Of a stretch of DNA of 64,000 bases, positions 1 to 7,796 are shown in pieces. Every line of letters starts with the position of its first letter. Position 1 is the first letter of the stretch. The stretch is taken from contig NZ_CP151726.1 in assembly GCF_038443385.1 (NCBI RefSeq), positions 1,240,001 through 1,304,000 of the forward strand, in the 5' to 3' direction. The DNA is from Stieleria varia. Its GTDB lineage: Bacteria > Planctomycetota > Planctomycetia > Pirellulales > Pirellulaceae. The notes under the pieces were generated by a model, which saw only the letters and a list, made by a program, of their open reading frames with translations, did not search any database and had not been told where the DNA came from. A program made the position numbers and the translations under genes.

Positions 1-1029
1 GTCACTTGCTGTACGATATGCGGCAGCGATTTGCACACCTACAACGGTCGCCGCGGTGCGCCAGCGGATTGTGTTCTGGGGCACGAGATCATAGGCGAAA
101 TTGTGCAGTGGAGCGGCAGCGAAGCGATCAATGACTTCCACGGCAAACCCATCCGAGTTGGACAACGCGTCACCTGGGCCATGGCCGTGGGTTGCAATGA
201 ATGTTTCTTTTGTCGAAACAATTTGAGCCAAAAGTGCGAGTCACTGTTTAAATACGGACACGAAAGCGGTGGGAACCATCAACGATGCAGCGGACCAACG
301 GGCGGACTCAGCAACTACTGCGTGCTGATCCCGGGTACTCCGCTGATCCCGGTTCCCGATTCTCTGACCGATGAAGTCGCTGCTCCCGCAAACTGTGCAA
401 CGGCGACCGTTTGCGCAGCAATACGAATGATCAAGGAGACACATGCGATACGCGACGCCACCCTATTGATTGTCGGCGCAGGCATGCTGGGGTTGAACGC
501 GATTGCTCAGGTTTGCGAAGCGGGGGCAAGCCAGATTGTGATTGCAGATCCCAGCGGTGCCCGCGCGGACCAGGCACGAGCGTTTGGTGCCACGCATTGC
601 ATTCATTCAGGCGATCAATCGGAGATCGAGTCGGTACTGAAATCGATAACGAATGGGCGTGGAGCGGACATCACGATGGATTTCGCAGGCGTGAAGTCGG
701 CCGTGGAAACCTGCATCGCTGCGGTACGAATAGGCGGCTGCGTTCTCTTGGCGGGCAGCGTGTTTCCCTCTGCTGATATCCCAATCTCACCCGAATTCAT
801 CGTTCGTCGAATACTGACCATTCGCGGTCTGCACAACTACCTTCCCATCGACCTGGACAGTGCTTTGCAGTTTCTGGATCGAACAGTCGATCGGTTTCCG
901 TTTGCTGATTTAGTCACAAACACGTTCTCGCTCACGGAAGCACAGGCTGCCTTTGACTACGCAAACAAGCATCGACCAATCCGTGTCGCGGTAAAGCCTG
1001 AGAGGAAGCACGTGAGCGTGGAAGTTTGA
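1..1029 (+). CDS. zinc-dependent medium-chain alcohol dehydrogenase (5' end cut by window)
   Basis: The frame is open from base 1, so the gene begins before the window; the TTG at 31 is not a credible start because the catalytic-zinc segment CTICGSDLH is encoded just upstream of and across it. The visible 342 residues hold the GroES-like fold with the zinc ligand Cys in that motif, the ligand His in VLGHE, and a structural-zinc cluster C-NE-C-FF-C-(7)-C. The Rossmann part follows, with LIVGAGMLGL as the nucleotide-binding glycine motif. This is an NAD(P)-dependent oxidoreductase of cytosolic type; the substrate cannot be read from sequence. The overall look recalls the dehydrogenases found with phosphonate genes (HpnZ-like), which is only an impression since the upstream neighbours are not visible. 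It converges with the small membrane protein gene ending at 1038. Confidence 0.93.
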   Translation, partial: VTCCTICGSDLHTYNGRRGAPADCVLGHEIIGEIVQWSGSEAINDFHGKPIRVGQRVTWAMAVGCNECFFCRNNLSQKCESLFKYGHESGGNHQRCSGPTGGLSNYCVLIPGTPLIPVPDSLTDEVAAPANCATATVCAAIRMIKETHAIRDATLLIVGAGMLGLNAIAQVCEAGASQIVIADPSGARADQARAFGATHCIHSGDQSEIESVLKSITNGRGADITMDFAGVKSAVETCIAAVRIGGCVLLAGSVFPSADIPISPEFIVRRILTIRGLHNYLPIDLDSALQFLDRTVDRFPFADLVTNTFSLTEAQAAFDYANKHRPIRVAVKPERKHVSVEV

Positions 1030-1037
1030 TGTTGAGC

Positions 1038-1421
1038 TTAACGACCTAGGAGCTCGGGGCGTTGGCCGAGTTGCCAATTCGAAAAATCGTATTGCGGTGT
1101 GATGGGTTGAGTAAGTGCATCAGGAAAGATGATGAGGTAGGCCAACACCAACATTGCGGGCAGAACGAATGCCATAACAAGCAGAAAAATGAGCTTGCTG
1201 AAATACCGATCCTCGTCACTTGCCGAGTACTCGTCATGAATCACCGACGAAGTCACGCGGCTGACGGGTTTCCCCGCTTCAACTCGCTTGCTGCGTCGCG
1301 TTTGTTTCTCTTGGGGTATCTCGTCCGGGCGGTAACTTGGCGGCGAGTTGGGAGCAACAGGTTTGGTGGTGGCGGGCAGTGGTTTCGCGGGCAGTGGTTT
1401 CGCGATCAGTGCGGGTACCAT
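1038..1421 (-). CDS. small single-pass membrane protein, unknown function
   Basis: I do not recognise a family. The frame can be extended to a TTG at 1439, but a clear GGAGG lies 8 nt before the ATG at 1421, so I take that ATG, giving 127 residues. The N-terminal two thirds are basic and rich in proline, alanine and lysine, with short PLPAKPLPA-type repeats, and look disordered. Residues about 75-100 form one hydrophobic helix (FLLVMAFVLPAMLVLAYLII), followed by a short polar tail of about 25 residues. This suggests a tail-anchored or single-span inner-membrane protein with a cytoplasmic disordered arm. No partner gene is adjacent on the same strand. Existence is supported by the ribosome binding site and the sensible topology; function is unknown. 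Confidence 0.7.
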   Translation of the reverse strand: MVPALIAKPLPAKPLPATTKPVAPNSPPSYRPDEIPQEKQTRRSKRVEAGKPVSRVTSSVIHDEYSASDEDRYFSKLIFLLVMAFVLPAMLVLAYLIIFPDALTQPITPQYDFSNWQLGQRPELLGR

Positions 1422-1801
1422 CGGTTTGTCCTCCGTCAAAGGATGGGGAATCAGGACGGCAAACTGAAGGAATTCATCCGTTAATCGCGAGCGTGTTTGC
1501 CGCTTTGCAATACAAACAAGCTTGGCGACATGGCTTGGACGCGAACTTGTCTGATCGATGGCAGAAGAGATGCAATTGGCAGGCCATTGCTGAAAACGCG
1601 TTGTTTTGATGCTTTTTTTGCGTCATCCTGGCTTAAAACGTCGCATTGAGTTACCGAAACGTCAACGTCAGTTGACGCGGCGGGCGAACGTCAATTTGAT
1701 CGCCGGAAATCTGACGATGCCAAATGGATCGCGGGCAGGATGCCCTCCGCACAACCGCTCGGCGCATCGACCGCTTTGAGGGTGCCAAGTAGAATAGCCC
1801 C
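1422..1801. other. intergenic region between divergent genes
   Basis: About 380 bases between the small membrane protein gene (minus) and the histidine kinase gene (plus). It should hold both promoters, but I see no convincing -35/-10 pair. A short palindrome GTCAAC-gtca-GTTGAC lies at 1661-1676, about 125 bases before the kinase start, and is the only dyad I noticed. No open frame here looks coding. Confidence 0.4.
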
Positions 1802-3016
1802 ATGAACACTTCTGAACACACTCGATCACAGAGTTTGCCTGCTCGGGGTGATCCGATCGCCCCGAGATTTTTCCGCGCAATCGCTGAAGGGACCGTTGAC
1901 TGGGAAAGTTGGCATTCCAATGGTGGCGAAGTGTTGTGGGTCAACCAAGCGGTGGAGCGCTTCACCGGTTACTCGCCCCGTGAGTGCTTGGAGATGCCCG
2001 ACTACCCGTTGCCGTTGATCGCACCGGAGGATCGCGACTGGATGGAAATTAAGTTGCGGGGGGCCGCGGCCGGTACGACGGAAAACAATGTGGAGTTCCG
2101 CGTGTTGCATCGCGATGGCACGATGCCTTGGATGGCGGTTTCCTGGCAACCGATGAACGATGTCGACGGGACGCCTCTGGGGTTTCGCGCGAGCGTTCGC
2201 GATATCATTGAAAAACGTCGGCTGCGTGAGTTGCTTCGTCTGCAGAACGAACACTTGGAACAATTGGTCCAGGAACGCACTGCTCGCGTCGCGGAGTTGG
2301 AGAAACACCGCGCCAAGATGCAGCAGTTGGCGGCGCTCGGCGAGTTGGCGGCCGGCGTGGCTCATGAGATCAACAATCCACTGGCCGGGATTAGAAATTC
2401 ATTATTGCTGATCAAACGAAATCTCTCGACAGACATCAAGCATTTCGACAAGTTCGACTTGATTGACCGCGAGATTGATCGCATCAGTGGCATCACGCAC
2501 CAGATGTATCAGCTCTATCGACCCAGCCAACAACAATCCACGCAGTTTTCGCTGCGCCAAACGATGGACGAGGTGATCTCGTTGTCCCAACCACTGGCTC
2601 GAAAACAGAAAGTCGATGTCGCGGTAGATTTCGTATCGCTAGAATCGGCGAACGAGCTGGAATCGGACCAAGTGACGCTACGTGAGGGAGAGCTGAAACA
2701 AGTCCTGCTCAATTTGGTGCACAACGCGATTCAGGCTTCGGCCGCTGGTCAGAGCGTTGAAGTGAACATCAGGACGATGAAGCGTTTCGTGAACATAGAA
2801 GTCGTTGACCAAGGTTACGGAATCGCGCCGGAGCACCTCCAGCAGATCTTTGATCCGTTCTTCAGCACCAAGACCGAGAAAGTCGGCGAAGGCATGGGGC
2901 TGGGATTGTCAGTGACCCGTAGCTTGGTCGAAGCGATGAAAGGGACGATTGAGGTGCAGAGCAAGGTCAACAAAGGAACACGATTCAAATTGACTTTGCC
3001 ACGTTGTTTGAAGTGA
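1802..3016 (+). CDS. PAS-domain sensor histidine kinase
   Basis: A 404-residue soluble sensor kinase without signal peptide or membrane span. Residues about 20-135 form a PAS/PAC domain (GYSPRECL and the closing RDIIEKRRL are typical). A coiled coil rich in Glu, Arg and Leu follows, then the dimerisation domain with the phospho-accepting His near residue 188 in VAHEINNPLAGI. The ATPase domain carries the N box NLVHNAIQAS, the G1 box DQGYGIAP and the G2 motif GMGLGLSV. This is the NtrB-like arrangement in which an intracellular signal sensed by PAS controls autophosphorylation. The next gene, 78 bases on and on the same strand, is a sigma-54 activating response regulator, so the two form a complete two-component pair. 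The signal is not evident from sequence. Confidence 0.95.
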   Translation: MNTSEHTRSQSLPARGDPIAPRFFRAIAEGTVDWESWHSNGGEVLWVNQAVERFTGYSPRECLEMPDYPLPLIAPEDRDWMEIKLRGAAAGTTENNVEFRVLHRDGTMPWMAVSWQPMNDVDGTPLGFRASVRDIIEKRRLRELLRLQNEHLEQLVQERTARVAELEKHRAKMQQLAALGELAAGVAHEINNPLAGIRNSLLLIKRNLSTDIKHFDKFDLIDREIDRISGITHQMYQLYRPSQQQSTQFSLRQTMDEVISLSQPLARKQKVDVAVDFVSLESANELESDQVTLREGELKQVLLNLVHNAIQASAAGQSVEVNIRTMKRFVNIEVVDQGYGIAPEHLQQIFDPFFSTKTEKVGEGMGLGLSVTRSLVEAMKGTIEVQSKVNKGTRFKLTLPRCLK

Positions 3017-3094
3017 GCAGTGCTACGACAGACTTGCAGCCTGTCGAGACGGACAGGATGGACGCGTGTCGCAACTTTTTTCTAATTTGACTGA

Positions 3095-4489
3095 ATGAAC
3101 GAACCACCCAAACGCATCCTGATTGCGGACGACGAACCGCTATATCGTGACACGACCGCTGAACTGTTGCGTGACGAAGGTTACGAATGCATTTGTGTCG
3201 AAGATGCTAACGATGCAATTGAGATTTTAGAGGGGCATTCGTTCGACCTGATCCTGTCTGACTTGAACATGCCCGGCAATTTGAAGCTGGAACTGTTGAA
3301 GCAGGGACGAACGAAGTATTCGCATATTCCGATGATCGTCGTCACCGGTGTGCCGTCGGTCCCAAGTGCAATCGAAAGCGTACGTTTGGGGATCGCGGAT
3401 TACCTTCTCAAACCGGTCAAGTTCGACGAAATGCTCTCCGCGGTTGAGCGAGCCATCCATTCCAAACAAATAGACCAAAGCAATCTGTTGCCGTCGACGG
3501 ACTTCACCAACTCGTCCAGTTCCACAACATTCCCCGAGATTATCGGCCAAAGCGAGCCGATGCGTGAGTTGCTGGAGATCGTCGAACGAGTTGCGGCCAG
3601 CAATACCAACGTCCTGATCACCGGCGAAAGTGGAACGGGAAAAGAAGTCGTCGCCAAAGCGATACATGATCACAGTCCGCGTGCAAATCACCCGATCCAA
3701 GTCATCGATTGCACCGCGGTTCCCGAATCATTGTTTGAGTCGGCGCTGTTCGGACACATCAAAGGTTCGTTTACCGGGGCGGTGAAGGATCAGGAGGGAT
3801 TGCTGCGTCGATGCGATGGTGGAACCGCATTTTTTGATGAAATTGGTGAGCTTCCTGCGACGTCCCAGGCAAAACTATTGCGTGTGATCCAGGAGCAAAC
3901 GTTTACTCCGGTCGGCGAGAGCAAACCGGTCCGCGTCGACACACGTTTCATTTGCGCAACCAATCGCGACTTGCAGAAGGAAGTGGACGCCGGTCGATTT
4001 CGACAGGATTTGTTCTATCGGTTGGCAGTCATTCCCATCGAATTGGCTCCGCTGCGAGAGCGGGGTGATGATGTGGTTCTGCTGGCCGAATACTTCTTGG
4101 GGCAATTGCGCGCCGAGCATAGCCAAGTGACAAGATTCTCGTCCCACGCGCTGGATTGTTTCCGAACCTATCGCTGGCCGGGCAACATTCGCGAACTTCG
4201 CAATGTCATCGAGCGGGCCGTCACGCTGGCTCGCGGAACCGAGATCGATGTCGATGACTTGCCGCGACAACTCTGTGAAAATGAAGTCAGCCCGATGCCC
4301 GCAACGGAGTTGTCTGAAATCTCACGTGACGAGGCACTCGATCATGCGGATCGAGAATACTTGGGGGTGTTGCTGAAGAAGCATGGTGGAGTGATCGCCA
4401 GTGCGGCCCGGCAAGCGGGACTGTCACGCCAAGGGATGAACAAACTGCTCAAGCGTCACGGCATGCACGCAGATGAGTATCGCACGTAA
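3095..4489 (+). CDS. sigma-54-dependent response regulator (NtrC family)
   Basis: This 464-residue protein has the full NtrC layout. Residues 7-125 are a receiver domain with the acidic pair in IADDE, the phosphorylated Asp at about 56 in LSDLNMPG and the conserved Lys in LLKPVK. An AAA+ domain follows with Walker A GESGTGKE, the sigma-54 contact loop as GSFTGA (Ser in place of the first Ala of GAFTGA), Walker B GGTAFFDE and the RWPGNIREL sensor II region. The C-terminal helix-turn-helix is [18 protein letters not shown]. It should be phosphorylated by the kinase encoded immediately upstream and open sigma-54 promoters. Target genes are not obvious nearby; one sigma-54 promoter candidate in this window lies before the ammonium transporter, 13 kb away. 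Confidence 0.96.
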   Translation: MNEPPKRILIADDEPLYRDTTAELLRDEGYECICVEDANDAIEILEGHSFDLILSDLNMPGNLKLELLKQGRTKYSHIPMIVVTGVPSVPSAIESVRLGIADYLLKPVKFDEMLSAVERAIHSKQIDQSNLLPSTDFTNSSSSTTFPEIIGQSEPMRELLEIVERVAASNTNVLITGESGTGKEVVAKAIHDHSPRANHPIQVIDCTAVPESLFESALFGHIKGSFTGAVKDQEGLLRRCDGGTAFFDEIGELPATSQAKLLRVIQEQTFTPVGESKPVRVDTRFICATNRDLQKEVDAGRFRQDLFYRLAVIPIELAPLRERGDDVVLLAEYFLGQLRAEHSQVTRFSSHALDCFRTYRWPGNIRELRNVIERAVTLARGTEIDVDDLPRQLCENEVSPMPATELSEISRDEALDHADREYLGVLLKKHGGVIASAARQAGLSRQGMNKLLKRHGMHADEYRT

Positions 4490-4765
4490 GTCGGCAGCAA
4501 CTCCTGCTCACTGGCATCCTTTGGTCGGGCTTGCAGGCTATCGATTCAGTGAGCCGCAACGCGTTGGCAACCGGGCCTACCGCATTGCCCGGTGCCTTAC
4601 GGCTCACGGCACATGGCTCACGGCTCACGGCTCACGGCGTTTGGTAGCGTCGTCCGTTTAGATACGTTGAGTTGTTTGGGACTGAACGCCTCTTTGCGTG
4701 AAATGCTGTGATTCCGTCGCGTTTGTGCGTTGGCGACTTCGTTGGGGCCAATCGCATCATAGGGC
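4490..4765. repeat. intergenic with short GGCTCAC tandem repeats
   Basis: Between the response regulator and the end of the convergent sulfatase gene. The 7-base unit GGCTCAC occurs at 4601, then three times in direct tandem at 4615-4635. Such units are the only structure seen. No clear intrinsic terminator was found. Confidence 0.55.
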
Positions 4766-6232
4766 TCACCGGCCTGCGGTCGGTTTTTGTGCCGCCTTTG
4801 TTCGATAACGGTGCTGGCCCGACTTGGCGGCTTTGTGGGTCTCGTGGGTGTCCTGGTCGATGCCTGGATCGCCTTGCTCGATCAACCATCGATCCAGCTC
4901 CGCGCTCAATTCGCCTTTCTTGACCGCAAGGGATTCACTGCCGATCAGATTGTTCATCTCGTGTGGATCTGATTGCAAGTCGTAAAGTTCTTCGGCGGGG
5001 CGATGCTGATAGCGTTGAATCAATCGATAGGCTTCTTCGTTGTTCCATGATTCGAACACCCAAGTTTGCCAGTACAGGTTGTTCAACTTGCCGTTGCCAT
5101 TGATCCCCATCAAGTGTTTTTCGATGTACAGGTTCTCCGGCGTCAGGTTGCGGATGTAGTGATACTGGCCGTCCGTGATGCTGCGGATCGGATACGGGGG
5201 TCCTTCGGGAACATTGTTGTGGACGCCATAAACGAACTTGCGATGCTCGTTCGTTTGCCCCTTCAGCACATTGAGGAAACTCGATCCATCCAGTCCATGT
5301 TCCGTCGGTTTCGAGCCGGCCACGTCCAGCAACGTCGGCAGCACATCGGCATACTGGACCAAAGCGTCGGTTCGGTTTCCTGGTTCAATCACGCCTGGCC
5401 AGCGTGCGATCAGCGCGGTGTGGACACCGGTGTTGTAGTTGGTCCACTTGTTGCCGGGAAACTGGGACCCTTGTTCGGAAGTGAACAGTACGAGCGTATC
5501 TTCTGACTTACCCGAAAGCTCCAGCGTTTGGAGCAGCTCACCGACTTGACCGTCCATGTAGGTGATCTCTGCGAGATAACGACCGAACGCGCGTCGTGTT
5601 TCCGCTGTGTCGGCGATATTCTGTGGCAGGTCGATTTTGTTGGGCGGATAGGCGGAGGCATCACCCATCACCCATGGAACGTGTGGCTCCACGAGGGCAA
5701 CGACGAGACAGAACGGATCGTCACTGCGTGTCATGAAATTCGCAGCCGCAGCAATCTCGTGTGCTTTGGTGGGATCCCGAACACAATTTCCGTCAAAGCC
5801 GTCCACGGATTCAAACGGAAAGGTTTTCGGCGGCCCGACGTGGACTTTGCCCGCGATCCCCACTCGGTAACCAAGCTTGCCCAGCAATTGCGGCATCGTT
5901 TCCAGATCATTCAAACTCGCCGAATGATTCCACGTGCAGCCGTTGCTCATCGGGTAGCGTCCGCTGTAGAGCTCCGCGCGGCACGGCTGACACATCGCGG
6001 CGGCGAGGAAAGCTCGGTTGAAGGTCAGTCCCGACTGTGCCAGTTGATCAAGATTCGGCGTCTTGGCATTGCGGCCACCGTACAACGGTAAATCGTTGTA
6101 GGTGCAGTCGTCCGCCATGATGATCAACACGTTGGGCGGCCCCGTCTGAGCACTCCAAGCCGTGGAATTCAAGGCGACGAAGAATATCGCGGCCAACGAC
6201 AACAGGGACAGTTTTGACATGGATCGGCTCAT
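4766..6232 (-). CDS. exported sulfatase (formylglycine type, CxPCR variant)
   Basis: The open frame runs back to 6565, but that part overlaps the upstream gene in another frame. The ATG at 6232 (or 6220) starts a clean signal peptide (KLSLLSLAAIFFVALNSTAWSA), so I use 6232, giving 488 residues. Alkaline-phosphatase-fold sulfatase motifs are present: the metal-binding LIIMADD near the mature N-terminus, the formylglycine region MCQPCRAELYSGRY, and downstream the metal-site segment TSEQGSQFPGNKW. The modified Cys sits in CQPCR, i.e. CxPxR with Cys where Ser or Ala is usual. It should act outside the cytoplasmic membrane on sulfated polysaccharide or glycosaminoglycan fragments. It is the last gene of an operon with DUF1501 and DUF1549/DUF1553 proteins, 34 bases after the DUF1501 stop. 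Confidence 0.93.
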   Translation of the reverse strand: MSRSMSKLSLLSLAAIFFVALNSTAWSAQTGPPNVLIIMADDCTYNDLPLYGGRNAKTPNLDQLAQSGLTFNRAFLAAAMCQPCRAELYSGRYPMSNGCTWNHSASLNDLETMPQLLGKLGYRVGIAGKVHVGPPKTFPFESVDGFDGNCVRDPTKAHEIAAAANFMTRSDDPFCLVVALVEPHVPWVMGDASAYPPNKIDLPQNIADTAETRRAFGRYLAEITYMDGQVGELLQTLELSGKSEDTLVLFTSEQGSQFPGNKWTNYNTGVHTALIARWPGVIEPGNRTDALVQYADVLPTLLDVAGSKPTEHGLDGSSFLNVLKGQTNEHRKFVYGVHNNVPEGPPYPIRSITDGQYHYIRNLTPENLYIEKHLMGINGNGKLNNLYWQTWVFESWNNEEAYRLIQRYQHRPAEELYDLQSDPHEMNNLIGSESLAVKKGELSAELDRWLIEQGDPGIDQDTHETHKAAKSGQHRYRTKAAQKPTAGR

Positions 6233-6266
6233 GTAGGAACAGCAAACGCGGACGGACGAGAGCGTA

Positions 6267-7727
6267 TCAGGCGATGATTTCGTGGATCGGCTCAATTTCT
6301 TCGACGCCGACGAGCTTTTGATCCAAGCCGCTGTAGAAGTACGACAGGGCATTGGGGTCCAAGCCCATTTGATGCAGGATCGTTGCGTGCAAGTTCTTGA
6401 CGTGCATCGGTTTTTCCACGGCGGCGCTGCCCAATTCATCTGTCGTGCCGACGCTGACGCCACCTTTGATGCCGCCTCCGGCCATCCACATGGTGAAACC
6501 ATACGCGTTGTGATCGCGTCCACTGCCGTTGGCGTACTCGGCGGTCGGTTGGCGACCGAACTCACCTCCCCAAACCACGAGGGTTTCGTCCAGCATCCCG
6601 CGTTGCTTGAGGTCTGTCAGCAGGGCGGCGATGGGCTTGTCGGTTCGTCCGGCGTGTCGATTGTGGTTGACCTCCAGGTCGCCATGAGCGTCCCAGTTGT
6701 CATCGTTGTGGGCACCGCCACTGTAGAGTTGCACGAAGCGTACGCCACGTTGAACGAGACGGCGTGCGATCATGCAACGGCGACCAAAGTCATTCGTTTC
6801 GCCTTGATCGACACCGTACATGTCTTTGGTTCGTTGGTCCTCTTGTGACAAGTCAACGGCCTCGGGGGCAGCGGACTGCATCTGATACGCCAGTTCGTAA
6901 CTGGCCACTCGGGAGGCGAGATCGGAGTTGCTCTCTCGCTGGGCCAAGTGACGCGAGTTGGCGGACTGAATCGAGTTGAGCAGGTCACGCTGAATCTCAG
7001 GCGTCATGTCCTTGGGTGCTCGCAAGTTCAAGATCGGTGAGCCATCGGCGCGGAACACCGTTCCCGCGTACGTGGCCGGCATGTAGCCGCTGCTCCAGTT
7101 CTTGGCACCACTGATCGGGCCGCCTTTGGAATCGAGCATCACCACGAACCCAGGCAGGTTCTCGTTCACCGAGCCGAGACCATAGTTGACCCACGAGCCC
7201 AACGCGGGGCTCCCCGACAGGATCTTGCCGCTGTTCATCATCAGCATCGCCGAACCGTGAATCGGTGAATCGGCAGTCATCGAATGCATGAACGCGATGT
7301 CGTCAACGTGTCCCGCCAAGTTGGGGAACAGGGTGCTGACCCACTTGCCGCACTGGCCGTGCTGAGCAAATTTCCAACGCGGTTCAACGATTCGACCTTG
7401 GTTGCGGTGACCACCGCGGCCAAAGGTTTTCACATCCACGGTCTTTCCGTCCATGCCCAGCATCTTGGGTTTGTAGTCGAACGTGTCGATGTGGCTGGGG
7501 CCACCGTACATGAACAAAAAGATCACCGACTTTGCTTTGGGGGCAAAGTGTGGTGGCTTGGCTGCCAATGGATTGACGAATCCAGACTCGGAAGCACCCG
7601 CTGTGGACAGCAGACCCTCACGCGACATCATCGACGCAAGGGCCGCTGCTCCAAAACCGGCACCGGATTGCCAGATGAATTCACGACGCGTGCGTCCGCA
7701 GAAATTTCGTTTGCCAGGATTACGCAT
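6267..7727 (-). CDS. DUF1501 protein with Tat-type leader
   Basis: A 486-residue member of the DUF1501 family, which has the alkaline-phosphatase/sulfatase fold and is strongly expanded in planctomycetes. The N-terminus carries RTRREFIWQSGAGFGAAALA, a twin-arginine leader, so export is probably in folded form. Family landmarks seen are FLFMYGGPSHIDTFDYKP near the start and VVWGGEFGRQP with GRDHNAYGF near the end, where metal ligands of the fold lie. The biochemical role of DUF1501 is not established. It sits between a DUF1549/DUF1553 protein (69 bases upstream) and a sulfatase, all on the minus strand, and this triplet is a standard planctomycete arrangement presumed to act on extracellular carbohydrate. 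No ribosome binding site is evident. Confidence 0.94.
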   Translation of the reverse strand: MRNPGKRNFCGRTRREFIWQSGAGFGAAALASMMSREGLLSTAGASESGFVNPLAAKPPHFAPKAKSVIFLFMYGGPSHIDTFDYKPKMLGMDGKTVDVKTFGRGGHRNQGRIVEPRWKFAQHGQCGKWVSTLFPNLAGHVDDIAFMHSMTADSPIHGSAMLMMNSGKILSGSPALGSWVNYGLGSVNENLPGFVVMLDSKGGPISGAKNWSSGYMPATYAGTVFRADGSPILNLRAPKDMTPEIQRDLLNSIQSANSRHLAQRESNSDLASRVASYELAYQMQSAAPEAVDLSQEDQRTKDMYGVDQGETNDFGRRCMIARRLVQRGVRFVQLYSGGAHNDDNWDAHGDLEVNHNRHAGRTDKPIAALLTDLKQRGMLDETLVVWGGEFGRQPTAEYANGSGRDHNAYGFTMWMAGGGIKGGVSVGTTDELGSAAVEKPMHVKNLHATILHQMGLDPNALSYFYSGLDQKLVGVEEIEPIHEIIA

Positions 7728-7796
7728 GGGACATCAGGGGGAATGCGTTGGTGGGAAAAATTCAATAAAGGGTTGGATGTGTTTGACAGCGGGATG

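Noticed and set aside
4766-6565. Long form of the sulfatase starting at 6565
   Set aside because: The extra 111 residues overlap the DUF1501 gene in another frame and hide the signal peptide; ATG 6232 is preferred.
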